Positions 45,277 to 55,264 of a stretch of 64,000 nt of DNA are shown here, piece by piece. Position numbers and translations under genes: made by a program. The first letter of the stretch is position 1, and the number at the start of each line of letters is the position of its first letter. The notes under the pieces were generated by a model that did not search any database, had not been told where the DNA came from, and worked only from the letters and a program-made list of their open reading frames with translations. Origin of the DNA: JAKANT01 sp035502095 (GTDB lineage Bacteria; Pseudomonadota; Gammaproteobacteria; Burkholderiales; Burkholderiaceae_F). Location of the stretch: positions 167,043-231,042 of the forward strand of contig DATJUX010000019.1 of the NCBI GenBank assembly GCA_035502095.1. The letters are read 5' to 3'.

Positions 45277-48105
45277 TCACTTGCCCGGCACGAACTTGCT
45301 CACGCTGTACAGGTTGTGTTGCAGATCGTTCTGGCCGAACAGGAGTGGCACCGTGTCGTTGGTGAGGTAGAGCGGCAGCAGGTTCACGTAGAACGGGCTG
45401 CCCGGGATCGCGCTGGTACCGCCAGGCCAGATCGACTCGGCATGCACGCTCGGCGGACTGCCTTCGCCAACGAAGCGATTGACCGGTCCGTGGGAGAACA
45501 TGAAATCGTTGTAGCTCTGCGCCCGCGGGTCGTGGTTCGATGCGTCGACCGTGCCGAAGCCGCCGTCGGTGGGGAACCCCGGCAGCGCGTCGCCCAACGG
45601 ATGCGGAAGCGCACCGAACGCCGGCGGAATGTTGAACTGTCCGCCGAGCGGGTGTCCGAACACGATCCGGTGCAGCTTGCCCCAACGGTAGTCGTCCAGG
45701 TTGGTCGAGTTGCCGAAGGCGGGTGCGAAGTCCGGACCGGCAAGCCGGGTCAGCGCATCGCTCATGCTCTTCAGGATCAGGATGTCGCGCCGATCCTCCG
45801 CCGACGCGGAAGGCGCATTGAAGAAGTTGATGCCCGAGGCGCCGATGCCCGGTTGCGGGCGCTCGAGCAGTCCCTTGAGCGCGGTCATCGCGAGTTGATC
45901 ACCGGGCTTGGGCAGCGAGACGCCAGAGGGCAGCGGCACGCCGTCGAGCGTCGCGTCGATCGTGTTGCGGATGAACTGCCCGCGCCAAACGCTGTACAGC
46001 GTGGCCGCGACACTCTGGGCGATCTCCTGGCCCGACGGCGACCCCAGCACGCCGTTGCGGTCGGCCGCGTCGTAACCCTGCGGAATTCCCGTCGTTGCCG
46101 CGAAATTCCATGTCGCGAGCCGTCCTATCGCGGCCTGAACCGCCGGCAGGGAAGCGAGCGCTTTCAACGACGCGTCGGTCGAGGTGGCACCGCGCGCCAG
46201 TGCCTGCTCGATGAGCGGCACGAAGTACGGCGCGTCCGGCAACACGACGTCGGCCTGGATCGCCTGCATGTCGCGGAACGACACGGGTCCCGCCCCAACC
46301 TTGCTGCGGATGAGTTCGGTAATGCGCCCCGCGCGCAGGCCGAAGTCGTAGCCCGCGTTGAGGTAGTAGATCCCGCCACCTGGACGCAGCTGATTGAGCG
46401 GGTTGTTGTCGCGCACGGTCCCGGCGGGGTCATTGTTGGCGTTGACGAACCAGCCCGCTGCCGGATTGATCAGGTGCGGCATCTCGCTGTCGGGCAGGAT
46501 CTCGTACGGGATCGCCTGTCCGGGCTGCGGATGCTGCACCGGCAACCATTCATTTCCACCAGTGCCATCGCGGATGAACCACGGCGGAAGTCCCGTCACA
46601 GCTCCCGCCTGCAGATCCTCGCGCACCGGCACTTCGGACGACGCGAAGTAGGCGATGTTCCCGTAGATGTCGGTGTACGCAAAGTTTTGCGTGCCGGAGT
46701 CGAACCACTGCCGGCCGCGCTGGAAGTCCGCCAGGTTGCGCGCGCGGTTCCAGGTGTAGAACGTATCGACTTCGCGCGTGCCGGAAAAGCCGGTGTACTG
46801 CACGCTGATGGCGGTCCCGCCGGCCTGATCCAGGCTCACGATCGGTCCATTGTTCCGCCGCGGCACGATCAACGTGGCCGGCGGGATGCTGCCGCCCGGG
46901 GGAACGGGCACCACGTTGTCGGGCACGCCGTCGCCGATCACGTTCACCTTGTACGCCTCGGGGATCGGGATCACCCACTCCTTGTTGCCTTTGTACACCG
47001 TCGAAAGCCCGCTCGGCGAGGTCGCGTCGGCAACGATCTGCTCCTGATAGATATCAGTCACATCCAGCGGGCTCACCGTGGCGCCCCACGCGATGTAGCG
47101 GTTCTGGCCCACGATCACGAAAGGCACGCCGGCAAAGCCGCTGCCCATCACGTCCGAGTCGCCACCCGTCAAGTGGATCGGATAGAACGTCGATGGAGCG
47201 CCCAACTCGAGATGCGGATCGTTGGCCAGCAGCGGCAGGCCGTTCACCGTATGGCGCCCCGCAACCGCCCATTGGTTGGAGCCCGGACGATTATCAAGGT
47301 CGAGCCGCTGCTTGAAGAACGGCAGGTTGCGTACGCGATCGAGATAGGCGCGGCACAGCGCAGCGGCACTATCGCCGATGCCATGGCCGTGGCCCGGCGG
47401 ATGCCCGTGTGGAGGCGGCGCCGTCCCGACTGAAGCGTCCGGGACCGTCGACGCGAGGTAGAACGGCTGCGATCGCCACAGGTCCTCGCTGAACAGCGTG
47501 AACCCCGTTCCGTCTCCCAGCACGGGATCGAAGACCGCCGAATACGTCTGCAGGGCAACCGTGTTGTCGATATCGTCGAGCCCGAACGACAGGCCGAAGG
47601 TGATCGATTTCGCCACCGTCAGCGAGTCGAGCGCAGTCCAGGGCTGGAACTTCGTGATTTCCAGCGCTCTGTACTCGGGCGGCAACCGAGGATGCGCCGC
47701 CACGTAGGCGTTAACGCCTTCGGCATAGGCATCCAGCGCCGCGCGCGCCGTGGCAGAGATCACCGTCAGCGACCGCTCCGCCGATCGACGGATGCCGATC
47801 GTGCGCAACTCCACGTCGCCCGCCAGTGCGGATGGCCCGAGCAGCTCGGCCAGCGTGCCGCTGGCCTGCCGTCGGTTGTAGTCCATCTGGAACAACCGGT
47901 CCTGTGCATGCACGTAGCCCTGCATGAAGTACAGGTCGTGATCGTTGTTGGCCTTGATATGCGCGATGCCATAGATATCGCGCGAGATCTGCGCCGCCGC
48001 CTGTAACCCGTCCAGGTTCGTCGGCGGACCGGCGTGCGGGTTCTGGGCCGCGGCTGTGCCCGCAAGCACGGCGCAGACGGCGATCATGAATGTCTGTCTT
48101 CTCAT
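45277..48105 (-). CDS. Penicillin acylase (amidase) family protein
   Basis: An Ntn-hydrolase of the penicillin G/V acylase and quorum-quenching acyl-homoserine-lactone acylase family. A signal peptide (MRRQTFMIAVCAVLAGTAAAQ) directs it to the periplasm. The alpha part begins ISRDIYGIAHIKANNDHDLY; a His-rich spacer (HGHPPGHGHG) follows; then the autocatalytic cleavage site DNRPGSNQWAV with nucleophile Ser276. The beta chain contains LLANDPHLELGAPSTFYPIH, RNNGPIVS and the late-domain LLFGQNDLQHNLYSV. At 942 residues it is somewhat longer than usual (about 800). Substrates may be acyl amides. Start ATG 48105 has GAGGGGGG upstream. Confidence 0.9.
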   Translation of the reverse strand: MRRQTFMIAVCAVLAGTAAAQNPHAGPPTNLDGLQAAAQISRDIYGIAHIKANNDHDLYFMQGYVHAQDRLFQMDYNRRQASGTLAELLGPSALAGDVELRTIGIRRSAERSLTVISATARAALDAYAEGVNAYVAAHPRLPPEYRALEITKFQPWTALDSLTVAKSITFGLSFGLDDIDNTVALQTYSAVFDPVLGDGTGFTLFSEDLWRSQPFYLASTVPDASVGTAPPPHGHPPGHGHGIGDSAAALCRAYLDRVRNLPFFKQRLDLDNRPGSNQWAVAGRHTVNGLPLLANDPHLELGAPSTFYPIHLTGGDSDVMGSGFAGVPFVIVGQNRYIAWGATVSPLDVTDIYQEQIVADATSPSGLSTVYKGNKEWVIPIPEAYKVNVIGDGVPDNVVPVPPGGSIPPATLIVPRRNNGPIVSLDQAGGTAISVQYTGFSGTREVDTFYTWNRARNLADFQRGRQWFDSGTQNFAYTDIYGNIAYFASSEVPVREDLQAGAVTGLPPWFIRDGTGGNEWLPVQHPQPGQAIPYEILPDSEMPHLINPAAGWFVNANNDPAGTVRDNNPLNQLRPGGGIYYLNAGYDFGLRAGRITELIRSKVGAGPVSFRDMQAIQADVVLPDAPYFVPLIEQALARGATSTDASLKALASLPAVQAAIGRLATWNFAATTGIPQGYDAADRNGVLGSPSGQEIAQSVAATLYSVWRGQFIRNTIDATLDGVPLPSGVSLPKPGDQLAMTALKGLLERPQPGIGASGINFFNAPSASAEDRRDILILKSMSDALTRLAGPDFAPAFGNSTNLDDYRWGKLHRIVFGHPLGGQFNIPPAFGALPHPLGDALPGFPTDGGFGTVDASNHDPRAQSYNDFMFSHGPVNRFVGEGSPPSVHAESIWPGGTSAIPGSPFYVNLLPLYLTNDTVPLLFGQNDLQHNLYSVSKFVPGK

Positions 48106-48568
48106 CAGATGCCCCCCTCGGTTTCGTTCCCTGCCCTGTGGCCCGCCGGCAGCCGGCCGGATCTGACGGCCAGAAACCGCGTAGTCGTCGCGCGAAAGGA
48201 CGCACTGGCCGACCGAGACGCCGAGCTGTTGCAGTGACCATCCTCGCGTGGCGTTGCCCGCCGAGGGCGGGTGCGTGTCAGAGGTCCTCGGGCGAACCAC
48301 TGCGAAGCGGTTAATCGGTGGTCCTCGACAACCGAAAACACCTCCGCTCTCGACACACAGAAACGCGGCCATTCGATCACTGGTCAACCCTTGCAACATT
48401 GCGCCAGGTCAACACTGCGCGCAAGCGAGGCCGGGACCCCGCGTGCGGGAACGCCCGCCGTGACGGAGTGTGCCCATGCCCGCCCTCGTACGGATCGGCG
48501 CCCCGAAATCGCAGCGCAAAGGAGGGTGACAACGAGTCGCCGCTGTGACCGGCAGCGCGCCGGCCGGA
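48106..48568 (-). other. Spacer between the acylase and hybrid kinase genes
   Basis: The 463 bp have no protein-like frame. The promoter for the acylase gene should lie in the part near 48105. The first 60 bases after the kinase stop resemble sequence at 44700-44735 and 44968-44996, near the relic, so part of the spacer belongs to the duplicated segment. No clear promoter or terminator was found. Confidence 0.4.
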
Positions 48569-51490
48569 TCAGCTGCGCAGCGCGCTTGCCAGGCTGCGCG
48601 CGATTTCGCGCGACACGAGAGGTTTCGCCAGCACCTCGAACACCCCGGCATCGCGTGCGCGTTCCGAAAGCGCGGGCGTGACGTAGCCGCTCATCAGGAC
48701 CACGGGGATGTCGGGTCGTATCTTGCGGATCTCGGCCGTGAGCTCGGAGCCGGTCATGCCGGGCATCGCCTCGTCGGAGAGCACGGCATCGAACCGGTCC
48801 GGCTCGGCCCGGAACAATTCCAGCGCCTCGGCGCTCGACGAGATGCCGACCGCGTCGTAGCCGAGGTCGGCCATCATCTCCTCGCCGAGTCGAACCAGCG
48901 CCACCTCGTCGTCGACCAGCATGATCGTTTCGCCCGCGCCGGCGGCCGTCGGTTCTTCGACCTTGGCCGGCGCCATGACCGTGCACTGCCAGGGCACGTA
49001 AACCGTGAACGTCGCACCCGCGCCGGGGGGGCTTTCGACGTCGATCCCGCCGCCGAGATCGGACACGATGCCGTGTGCGAGCGACAGCCCGAGGCCCGTG
49101 CCGACCCCGACTTCCTTGGTGGTGAAGAAGGGATCGAAGATGCGGTCGATCACGCGCGGGTCGATGCCGGTGCCCGTGTCGGCGACCCGCAGGCGTACGT
49201 AGGCACCTGCGCGCAGGGCGCATGTCGTCACGGTCCGCGGCGCGTCGAACTCGATCGTGTCGACCGAAACCGTCACGGTCCCTTCGCCCTTGATCGCCTG
49301 TACTGCGTTGCTGCACAGGTTCATCACCACCTGATGCAACTGCGTGGGGTCGCCGATCACGCCCGCATCGCCTGCCGCCAGGGTCCGCTCCAGGCGTATG
49401 CCGGCCGGCAGGGAACCGGCGACGATCTCGAGCACTTCCGTGATGACCGCCTGCACGTGCACCGGAACGAGTTCGCCCATGCCGCTGCGGCTGAATGCCA
49501 GGATGCGCTCGACCAGGGCCTTGGCGCGCGCCCCCGCGCTCATCGCCGCATCGATGTAGCGGCGCAGCGGCGTGTGCTCGGCGGCTTCCTTCTGCGCCAT
49601 CTCGCCATAACCGAGGATCGCGGCCAGGATGTTGTTGAAGTCGTGCGCCACGCCGCCCGCGAGCGTGCCCATCGCTTCCAGGCGCTGGGTCTGGCGCAAT
49701 TGCTCTTCGAGGCGATCGCGCTCGGCCTCGGCCCGCTTGCGGTCGGTGATGTCCTCGATCGAGCCCGCCATGCGATAGGCCCGCCCGCTTGCGTCGCGCA
49801 CGGCGATGCCGCGATCGTGATACCAGCGCCATTCACCATTGAGATGGCGCATCCGGTATTCGACCTCGAAGGTTTTCGTCCCGCCGCGCAGATAGTCCGA
49901 TAGCGTGGCGCGTACCAACGCCCGGTCGTCCGGGTGATAGGTCCACTGCGCGATCCATTGCCGGCGCGGACGCATGGGCTCACCGGCTTCGCGTCCGAAC
50001 AGTTCCTGCGCCCGCGCCGACATGAACACCATGTCGCTTGCGAGGTCCCAGTCCCAGACGCCATGGTTGACGCCGGCGACGGCGAGCTCGTAACGCTCCT
50101 CGGACTGCCTGAGCGCTTCCTCGGCGCGCTTGCGCGCATCGATGTCGCTCACCGAGCCGGCGATGCGCAGCGGCCGCCCCTCCGCGTCGCGCACCGCAAG
50201 GCCGCGCACGCGCACCCAGCGGTAGTTGCCGTCGAGGTGGCGCACCCGGTACTCGGTCTCGAAGAGCGGCGTCCGGCCTTCCATGTGCGCCTTCATCGCG
50301 GCGCCGCGTCGTTCCGCGTCGTCCGGATGCACCTGGACCAGGCGGAACCACGCGTCCTTCGACTGCACCTCGGTGCCCGGCGGCAGGCCGTACAGTTCGC
50401 GCGCGCGCGCCGAGGCGAACACGAGGTCGGTCTTCTGGTCCCAGTCCCAGATGCCGTCGTCGGAGCCCGACACCGCGAGCGCGAAGCGCTCCTTGATCGC
50501 GCTCAGCGATGCCTGCGCGGTTTGCAGGCGTGCGAGCTTGCGCGTGAGAAGCACCAGAAATGTCGCGGCCAGCGCGGCCAGGACGACAGTGCGCAGCGCG
50601 GTGCCGAGCGCCTGTGACCGCCACGGCGCGAGCGCGACCTCCGCCTCGCGCGTGACCATCACCGCGAGCGGGTAATCGGCGACCAGATGGATCGTCGCGA
50701 AGCGCTCGATGCCGTCGGCACCCGTGATGCGCATCGGCGCGAGTTCCCCCGCGGCGGCACGGGCAAGGAGCGAATCGAAGCGCGGCATGGGTTGTTCGGG
50801 CGATCCGCCGTCGGGTGGACGCGGCGCAAGCATCGAGCCGCGCGCGTGCAGCAGCGCGATCCTCGTGCCGCGCTCCGGTCGCAGGTTGCGATAGAAGTCT
50901 TCGTAGTAGCCGACGCGCATCCCGGCACCGATCACCCCCGCGAACTTGCCCGCGGACGTGCGCAGGCTGCGACCGAGCGGAATCATCCACTGGCCGTCGC
51001 CCGGCTTGTATGCCGCTTCGCCGATGCCAAGCTCGATCGTCGGGTCGTCGCGCAGCTGCGCGAAGCCGGGGATCTGCGCGATGCTGTGGACGCTCTGCGG
51101 CGAACCCGGCTCGAGCCACGAGACGGCACGTACGTCGCCTTGCGCGTCGGCGAGCACGAAACCGTCGACCTGGATCAGCCCGACCGCCTGGTCGCGCAGA
51201 TACCCGTTCAGTTCGTCCGGCGCGAGTTTTGCCAGGCGCGCGCGCTGGTACTCGGCGGCGATATGTCGCAGCACCACGTCGACCGCTTGCACGGTGCGCG
51301 CGGTCTGCTCGGCGATGATGCGGGCCTGGGTTTCGAGATCGCGCGCGGTGTCTTCGACCGCCTGGTTGTACGTGCGCACGATGTCGAACGCCGCGAGCGC
51401 GACGATGACGCCGATGATGGCCGCGCCGATCCAGGGGACGGCGCGGCGCCTCCAGGCCGGGCCGAGCGCGACCCGCCGCACGAGTCTCAT
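48569..51490 (-). CDS. Hybrid sensor histidine kinase with C-terminal receiver
   Basis: A 973-residue membrane sensor. Residues 17-35 form a first helix (AVPWIGAAIIGVIVALAAF), followed by a large periplasmic domain (to about 285) of the dCache/PDC type, then a second helix near 300-320. Two PAS/PAC units follow (SDDGIWDWDQKTDLVF and NHGVWDWDLASDMVF), then the phosphoacceptor box GGVAHDFNNILAAILGYGE, the ATPase domain with NLCSNAVQAI, DTGTGIDP and GVGTGLGLSLAHGIV, and a receiver with Asp in AVLSDEAMPGM and LAKPL. Start ATG 51490 overlaps the stop of the upstream receiver-like gene by 4 bp. Signal unknown. Confidence 0.92.
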   Translation of the reverse strand: MRLVRRVALGPAWRRRAVPWIGAAIIGVIVALAAFDIVRTYNQAVEDTARDLETQARIIAEQTARTVQAVDVVLRHIAAEYQRARLAKLAPDELNGYLRDQAVGLIQVDGFVLADAQGDVRAVSWLEPGSPQSVHSIAQIPGFAQLRDDPTIELGIGEAAYKPGDGQWMIPLGRSLRTSAGKFAGVIGAGMRVGYYEDFYRNLRPERGTRIALLHARGSMLAPRPPDGGSPEQPMPRFDSLLARAAAGELAPMRITGADGIERFATIHLVADYPLAVMVTREAEVALAPWRSQALGTALRTVVLAALAATFLVLLTRKLARLQTAQASLSAIKERFALAVSGSDDGIWDWDQKTDLVFASARARELYGLPPGTEVQSKDAWFRLVQVHPDDAERRGAAMKAHMEGRTPLFETEYRVRHLDGNYRWVRVRGLAVRDAEGRPLRIAGSVSDIDARKRAEEALRQSEERYELAVAGVNHGVWDWDLASDMVFMSARAQELFGREAGEPMRPRRQWIAQWTYHPDDRALVRATLSDYLRGGTKTFEVEYRMRHLNGEWRWYHDRGIAVRDASGRAYRMAGSIEDITDRKRAEAERDRLEEQLRQTQRLEAMGTLAGGVAHDFNNILAAILGYGEMAQKEAAEHTPLRRYIDAAMSAGARAKALVERILAFSRSGMGELVPVHVQAVITEVLEIVAGSLPAGIRLERTLAAGDAGVIGDPTQLHQVVMNLCSNAVQAIKGEGTVTVSVDTIEFDAPRTVTTCALRAGAYVRLRVADTGTGIDPRVIDRIFDPFFTTKEVGVGTGLGLSLAHGIVSDLGGGIDVESPPGAGATFTVYVPWQCTVMAPAKVEEPTAAGAGETIMLVDDEVALVRLGEEMMADLGYDAVGISSSAEALELFRAEPDRFDAVLSDEAMPGMTGSELTAEIRKIRPDIPVVLMSGYVTPALSERARDAGVFEVLAKPLVSREIARSLASALRS

Positions 51491-51888
51491 CCGCCGTTGC
51501 GTGCCAGGCGCTCGACCGCCGCCAGCAGCGCATCGCGCTTGACCGGCTTCGGCAATACGCCCGCGACGCCGAGCTTGCGCGCACACGCACCCTCGCACAT
51601 CACCGTCGAGAAGAACGTCCCCGACAGCGCGAGGATCGGCTCGCCCGGATTTTCCTGTGTCACGCGTTGCACCAGTTCCGTGGCCCCGCAGCGGCTGAAC
51701 GGCACATCGACGATCGTGAGAAGGGCGCGTTCGACCGGGGCCGTTGCGCCGTTGCGCCCACTGGTGACGTTATACCCGGCTGCAACGAGCCACTCGCGCA
51801 GCAGGTCCAGCATCGCGCCGTCGGCATTCGTGACGCGGATCAACGGTCGCGGGCGCGACCCAGTCGGCGCCAATTCCTCGTCTCGCAT
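51487..51888 (-). CDS. Atypical stand-alone receiver-like protein
   Basis: A 133-residue single-domain response-regulator-like protein. A probable phosphoacceptor Asp is in LLTIVDVPFS, the Thr/Ser position reads LALSGTF and the Lys is in VLPKPVKRDALL, but the N-terminal acidic pair of receivers is replaced by IRVTNADG, so metal binding would be weak. Cys residues in VMCEGACARK are unusual. Its stop overlaps the ATG of the hybrid kinase (ATGA), so they are translationally coupled. It may be a phosphate sink or a partner of the kinase's receiver. Divergent from the OmpR-type regulator gene. Confidence 0.78.
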   Translation of the reverse strand: MRDEELAPTGSRPRPLIRVTNADGAMLDLLREWLVAAGYNVTSGRNGATAPVERALLTIVDVPFSRCGATELVQRVTQENPGEPILALSGTFFSTVMCEGACARKLGVAGVLPKPVKRDALLAAVERLARNGG

Positions 51889-52053
51889 CGAGCAACGCTA
51901 CCGTTGCCGCGCCATCACGGACAAGCGCTCGCGCATTACATCCGTAACTTTGGCCGCCGGTGTGGCGCGGCAAGGAGGAAAATCCTCGCACCGCGCCGTG
52001 TAAGCGGCAATCTTCGCCTGCCGTTTGCGCGCGCTTCTGCTGGGGTCTCTCCC

Positions 52054-52829
<776 letters not shown>

Positions 52830-52833
<4 letters not shown>

Positions 52834-53525
52834 CGCAGAGCGTTCGCGTACACGGGCCCAGATTGCTCGCCTGCGTGCGGCGCTATTTCAGCTCGACCAT
52901 GATCACGTGGGTCGGCGTCGTGCCGACGTTCTGTCCGACGCGTACCTGCGCGTCGGACCACATCACGTCGCCCGACTTGAACTCGCGCGTCAACACCTTG
53001 CCGTCCGGCAGCGTGAGCGTGCGCTTGAACGGGCCGAGCGCGTACAGGACGAAGGCGGGGTGGCCGTGTTGCGCCGTCTTCTGCCCTGGCAGGTCTCGGT
53101 ACTCGAGCACACGAACACGCTCGTTCTCCAGGATGACCTTGTACTTGTCGGCGTCGGTGGCGATCGGATCGGCCGGCGCCGCCGCGGTGAGCGTCAGGGG
53201 AACAAGCAGGACGAGCGGCAGGGACTGGCGCAGCAGCAAGGGTCGCTTTCGGAGTCCGGGGGCGCCCGATGATGCCCCGGTTTCGCGCGCGCGAGCGGCT
53301 GCCGGGCCACCGCAACGTCGTTGAACCGTTTCGTCTTTGCAGGTGCTCTTCGATCCAGCCCACGGCACAAGAAAGCGGAGCTGCGAGCAGGAGAGAAAGG
53401 AACGCGACGACCCAGTTCGCGAGTTCCGCGTCACCGGTGATCGAGCTGACCAGCTGGAACGCCACGCTGCCGGTTGCCACGTACGCCAGTACGGCGCAGA
53501 GCGTCGCAACGATCTTCGGGTTCAC
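52830..53525 (-). CDS. Possible small membrane protein overlapping the cupin gene
   Basis: The first 70 residues look like a real protein: MNPKIVATLCAVLAYVATGS, with helices at about residues 6-25 and 37-56 (NWVVAFLSLLLAAPLSCAVG), then EEHLQRRN. After about residue 75 the frame runs through the cupin gene in another register and becomes Arg/Pro-rich shadow sequence. Either the real protein is short and its stop has been lost to a frameshift, or the gene truly overlaps. I am confident only in the N-terminal part (about 53315-53525). Confidence 0.35.
52883..53239 (-). CDS. Exported cupin-like protein
   Basis: A 118-residue protein: a signal peptide-like N-terminus (LLLRQSLPLVLLVPLTLTAA) and a small cupin barrel with YKVILENERVRVLEYRDLPG, a potential metal-binding AQHGHPAF, FKSGDVMWSD and TPTHVIMVEL. 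The second cupin motif is weak. No ATG or GTG precedes the signal; I chose TTG 53239. The frame upstream overlaps a possible small membrane gene. Role unknown; similar small cupins bind metal or small molecules in the periplasm. Confidence 0.65.
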   Translation of the reverse strand: MLLRQSLPLVLLVPLTLTAAAPADPIATDADKYKVILENERVRVLEYRDLPGQKTAQHGHPAFVLYALGPFKRTLTLPDGKVLTREFKSGDVMWSDAQVRVGQNVGTTPTHVIMVELK

Positions 53526-53543
53526 GGCCAGCAGCCTGCGGTC

Positions 53544-54236
53544 CTAGAAGCGAGCCTTGATCCCGACGAACACACCGCCGGGAAGAATCTGCACGACAAG
53601 GGGGGTGTCGCGCGAGTGCGCGTACCACCCCCACAGTCCACCCACGGCCCAGCCGGCGAGCACGTCGCTCTGCCAGTGCGCCTGATCCTTGATGCGCGCC
53701 ACGCCGACGTAGATCGGCAGCAGGAGCAGGCCATAGGTCGCCGGGTGGTCCCCGCCGTACTCGAAGAGGTAAGGGGCGACCAGTGCGGCGGCCTGCGCCG
53801 CTTCTCCGGAAGGGAAGCTGTGGTTCGAATCGTGCGCGAAGAATCGGCACGGATCGTCGGTATCCGCCGGTCGCATCCGCGTGAAGGCGCGTTTCATCAC
53901 CTCCACCGAGCCGGCCGTGAGGAGCCCGGCATCCATCCCTTGCCAGGAGGACTTTCCGAAACGCGACTCGGAACCTTCCCACAGCGCCGCGCCAACCTGC
54001 GCTAGGGTCAGGCCGTCCATCAGAGTGCGATAGACCGTGGGATCCCAGATCCCCGCATTGTCCTTGGTCCACTTGTGGTCGATGACTGACCAGATGCACG
54101 AGCTGCCCGCCAGAGCTGCCGGGGACTGGATCGCGGCGAGCGCGAAGGCCAGCACCGCGAGCAGCGTGCGCAGCACCTTCCTGTCGACACCGGGGCACAC
54201 CTGCGACCGGCACGCATGGGCTGAGGTCGACGTCAT
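53544..54236 (-). CDS. PAP2-family (phosphatidic acid phosphatase-like) protein
   Basis: A 230-residue exported protein with a signal region at about 21-45 (VLRTLLAVLAFALAAIQSPA). PAP2 motifs are visible: KRAFTRMRP (motif 1), HSFPSGEAAQAAA (motif 2) and ARIKDQAHWQSDV (motif 3). In motif 2 the usual PSGH reads PSGE, so the conserved His is replaced by Glu. His and Asp of motif 3 are present. It may be a non-classical or changed-specificity phosphatase. Start ATG 54236 precedes the signal; the frame upstream is not protein-like. Divergent from the PsiF-repeat gene. Confidence 0.78.
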   Translation of the reverse strand: MTSTSAHACRSQVCPGVDRKVLRTLLAVLAFALAAIQSPAALAGSSCIWSVIDHKWTKDNAGIWDPTVYRTLMDGLTLAQVGAALWEGSESRFGKSSWQGMDAGLLTAGSVEVMKRAFTRMRPADTDDPCRFFAHDSNHSFPSGEAAQAAALVAPYLFEYGGDHPATYGLLLLPIYVGVARIKDQAHWQSDVLAGWAVGGLWGWYAHSRDTPLVVQILPGGVFVGIKARF

Positions 54237-54490
54237 CCGGTGCACAGCGCGTTCATCGAAGCACGCGCAAGGGATGCACGGGGCCGCGCGCCGAGCGCAC
54301 CCACCGCGCACCATGATTCCGGCGTCGGTGCTCAGGCTACTCAACCCGCCTGAGACTGCGCTGAATACCTTAGCGCGACGACGCTGACATTCGCGGTTCT
54401 GCCCCGCGGTAGGATTGCGTCCGGCAGTGATTTGCGAGCCGGCTGGCTGCGTCGCTGCTGCCGAACGCAACCGACAAAGGGAGAACGACA

Positions 54491-54757
54491 ATGAAGCGCA
54501 TCATGATCGTGGGGGCGATCGCCTTCTTTGCCAGCAATGCGGCCTGGGCCGCGAACGCGGCGTGCGAATCGCAGGCCGCGGAGAAGAAGCTTGCCGGTGC
54601 TGCAAAGACGAGTTTCATGAAGAAGTGCGAAAAGGACGCGATGGATGCAGCACACAAGTCCTGCGACGCACAGGCCGCGGAGAAAAAGCTGTCCGGGGCC
54701 GCGAAAAACAGCTTCACGAAGAAGTGCGTGACCGACGCAACTGCGCCCGCCAAATAA
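54491..54757 (+). CDS. PsiF-repeat family exported protein
   Basis: An 88-residue small exported protein. The signal peptide is MKRIMIVGAIAFFASNAAWA; two PsiF-type repeats follow, each with C-x-x-x-A-A-E-K-K-L and a second Cys about 22-24 residues later (CESQAAEKKLAGAAKTSFMK and CDAQAAEKKLSGAAKNSFTK). The family is named for E. coli PsiF, a phosphate-starvation-inducible protein of unknown function. ATG 54491 has AAAGGGAG upstream. It is divergent from the PAP2-like gene. Confidence 0.88.
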   Translation: MKRIMIVGAIAFFASNAAWAANAACESQAAEKKLAGAAKTSFMKKCEKDAMDAAHKSCDAQAAEKKLSGAAKNSFTKKCVTDATAPAK

Positions 54758-55264
54758 GCGACCTGAACGGCAAACGACACTGCACGCGGGCCGAGCCGGC
54801 CTGCACGCAGGTCAGGGCGCGCGTTGTTTGGATTGCGCGCGGGTGCGAGCGCTCCATGGCGCGCCCGGCGACCGGGCATAACGCTCGATGACGTAGCCGC
54901 AGGGACCAGCACCACGCCCATCAGACATGCAAGGAGTGTCTCGCAGGCGTGCGCGTCGAGTTCCGGCCCGCGCCATATGGGCACGACCGATGCGACGACC
55001 CGGATCACCTTCCAGACGCGACCCGCGTGCGAGGAGGCCTTCGTTGCGCCCGATTCCCCGATCCGTACCGACCCGCGACGTCTGCGGTTCACGCGAGTTG
55101 CCGTGAACTGCGTGCGCTGGCCAAGGCCAGATGCCGCGTGGGCTTGGCAGGACATACCAGCGTCTCACGCATTTGTGTTCCGTCAAGCGCGGCGCTTGTT
55201 CCTCGTGTCCTCGTGCATCTGCGGGTCTACCGTCATTCACGATCCGTTTGATGGAGAAAGGGCG
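54758..55264 (+). other. Spacer without a recognised gene
   Basis: The 507 bp between the PsiF-repeat gene and the Spy-like gene have long frames on both strands, but their translations are Arg/Pro-rich and not protein-like. The end holds the ribosome-binding site GGAGAAAGGG of the Spy-like gene. Nothing else was identified. Confidence 0.35.
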
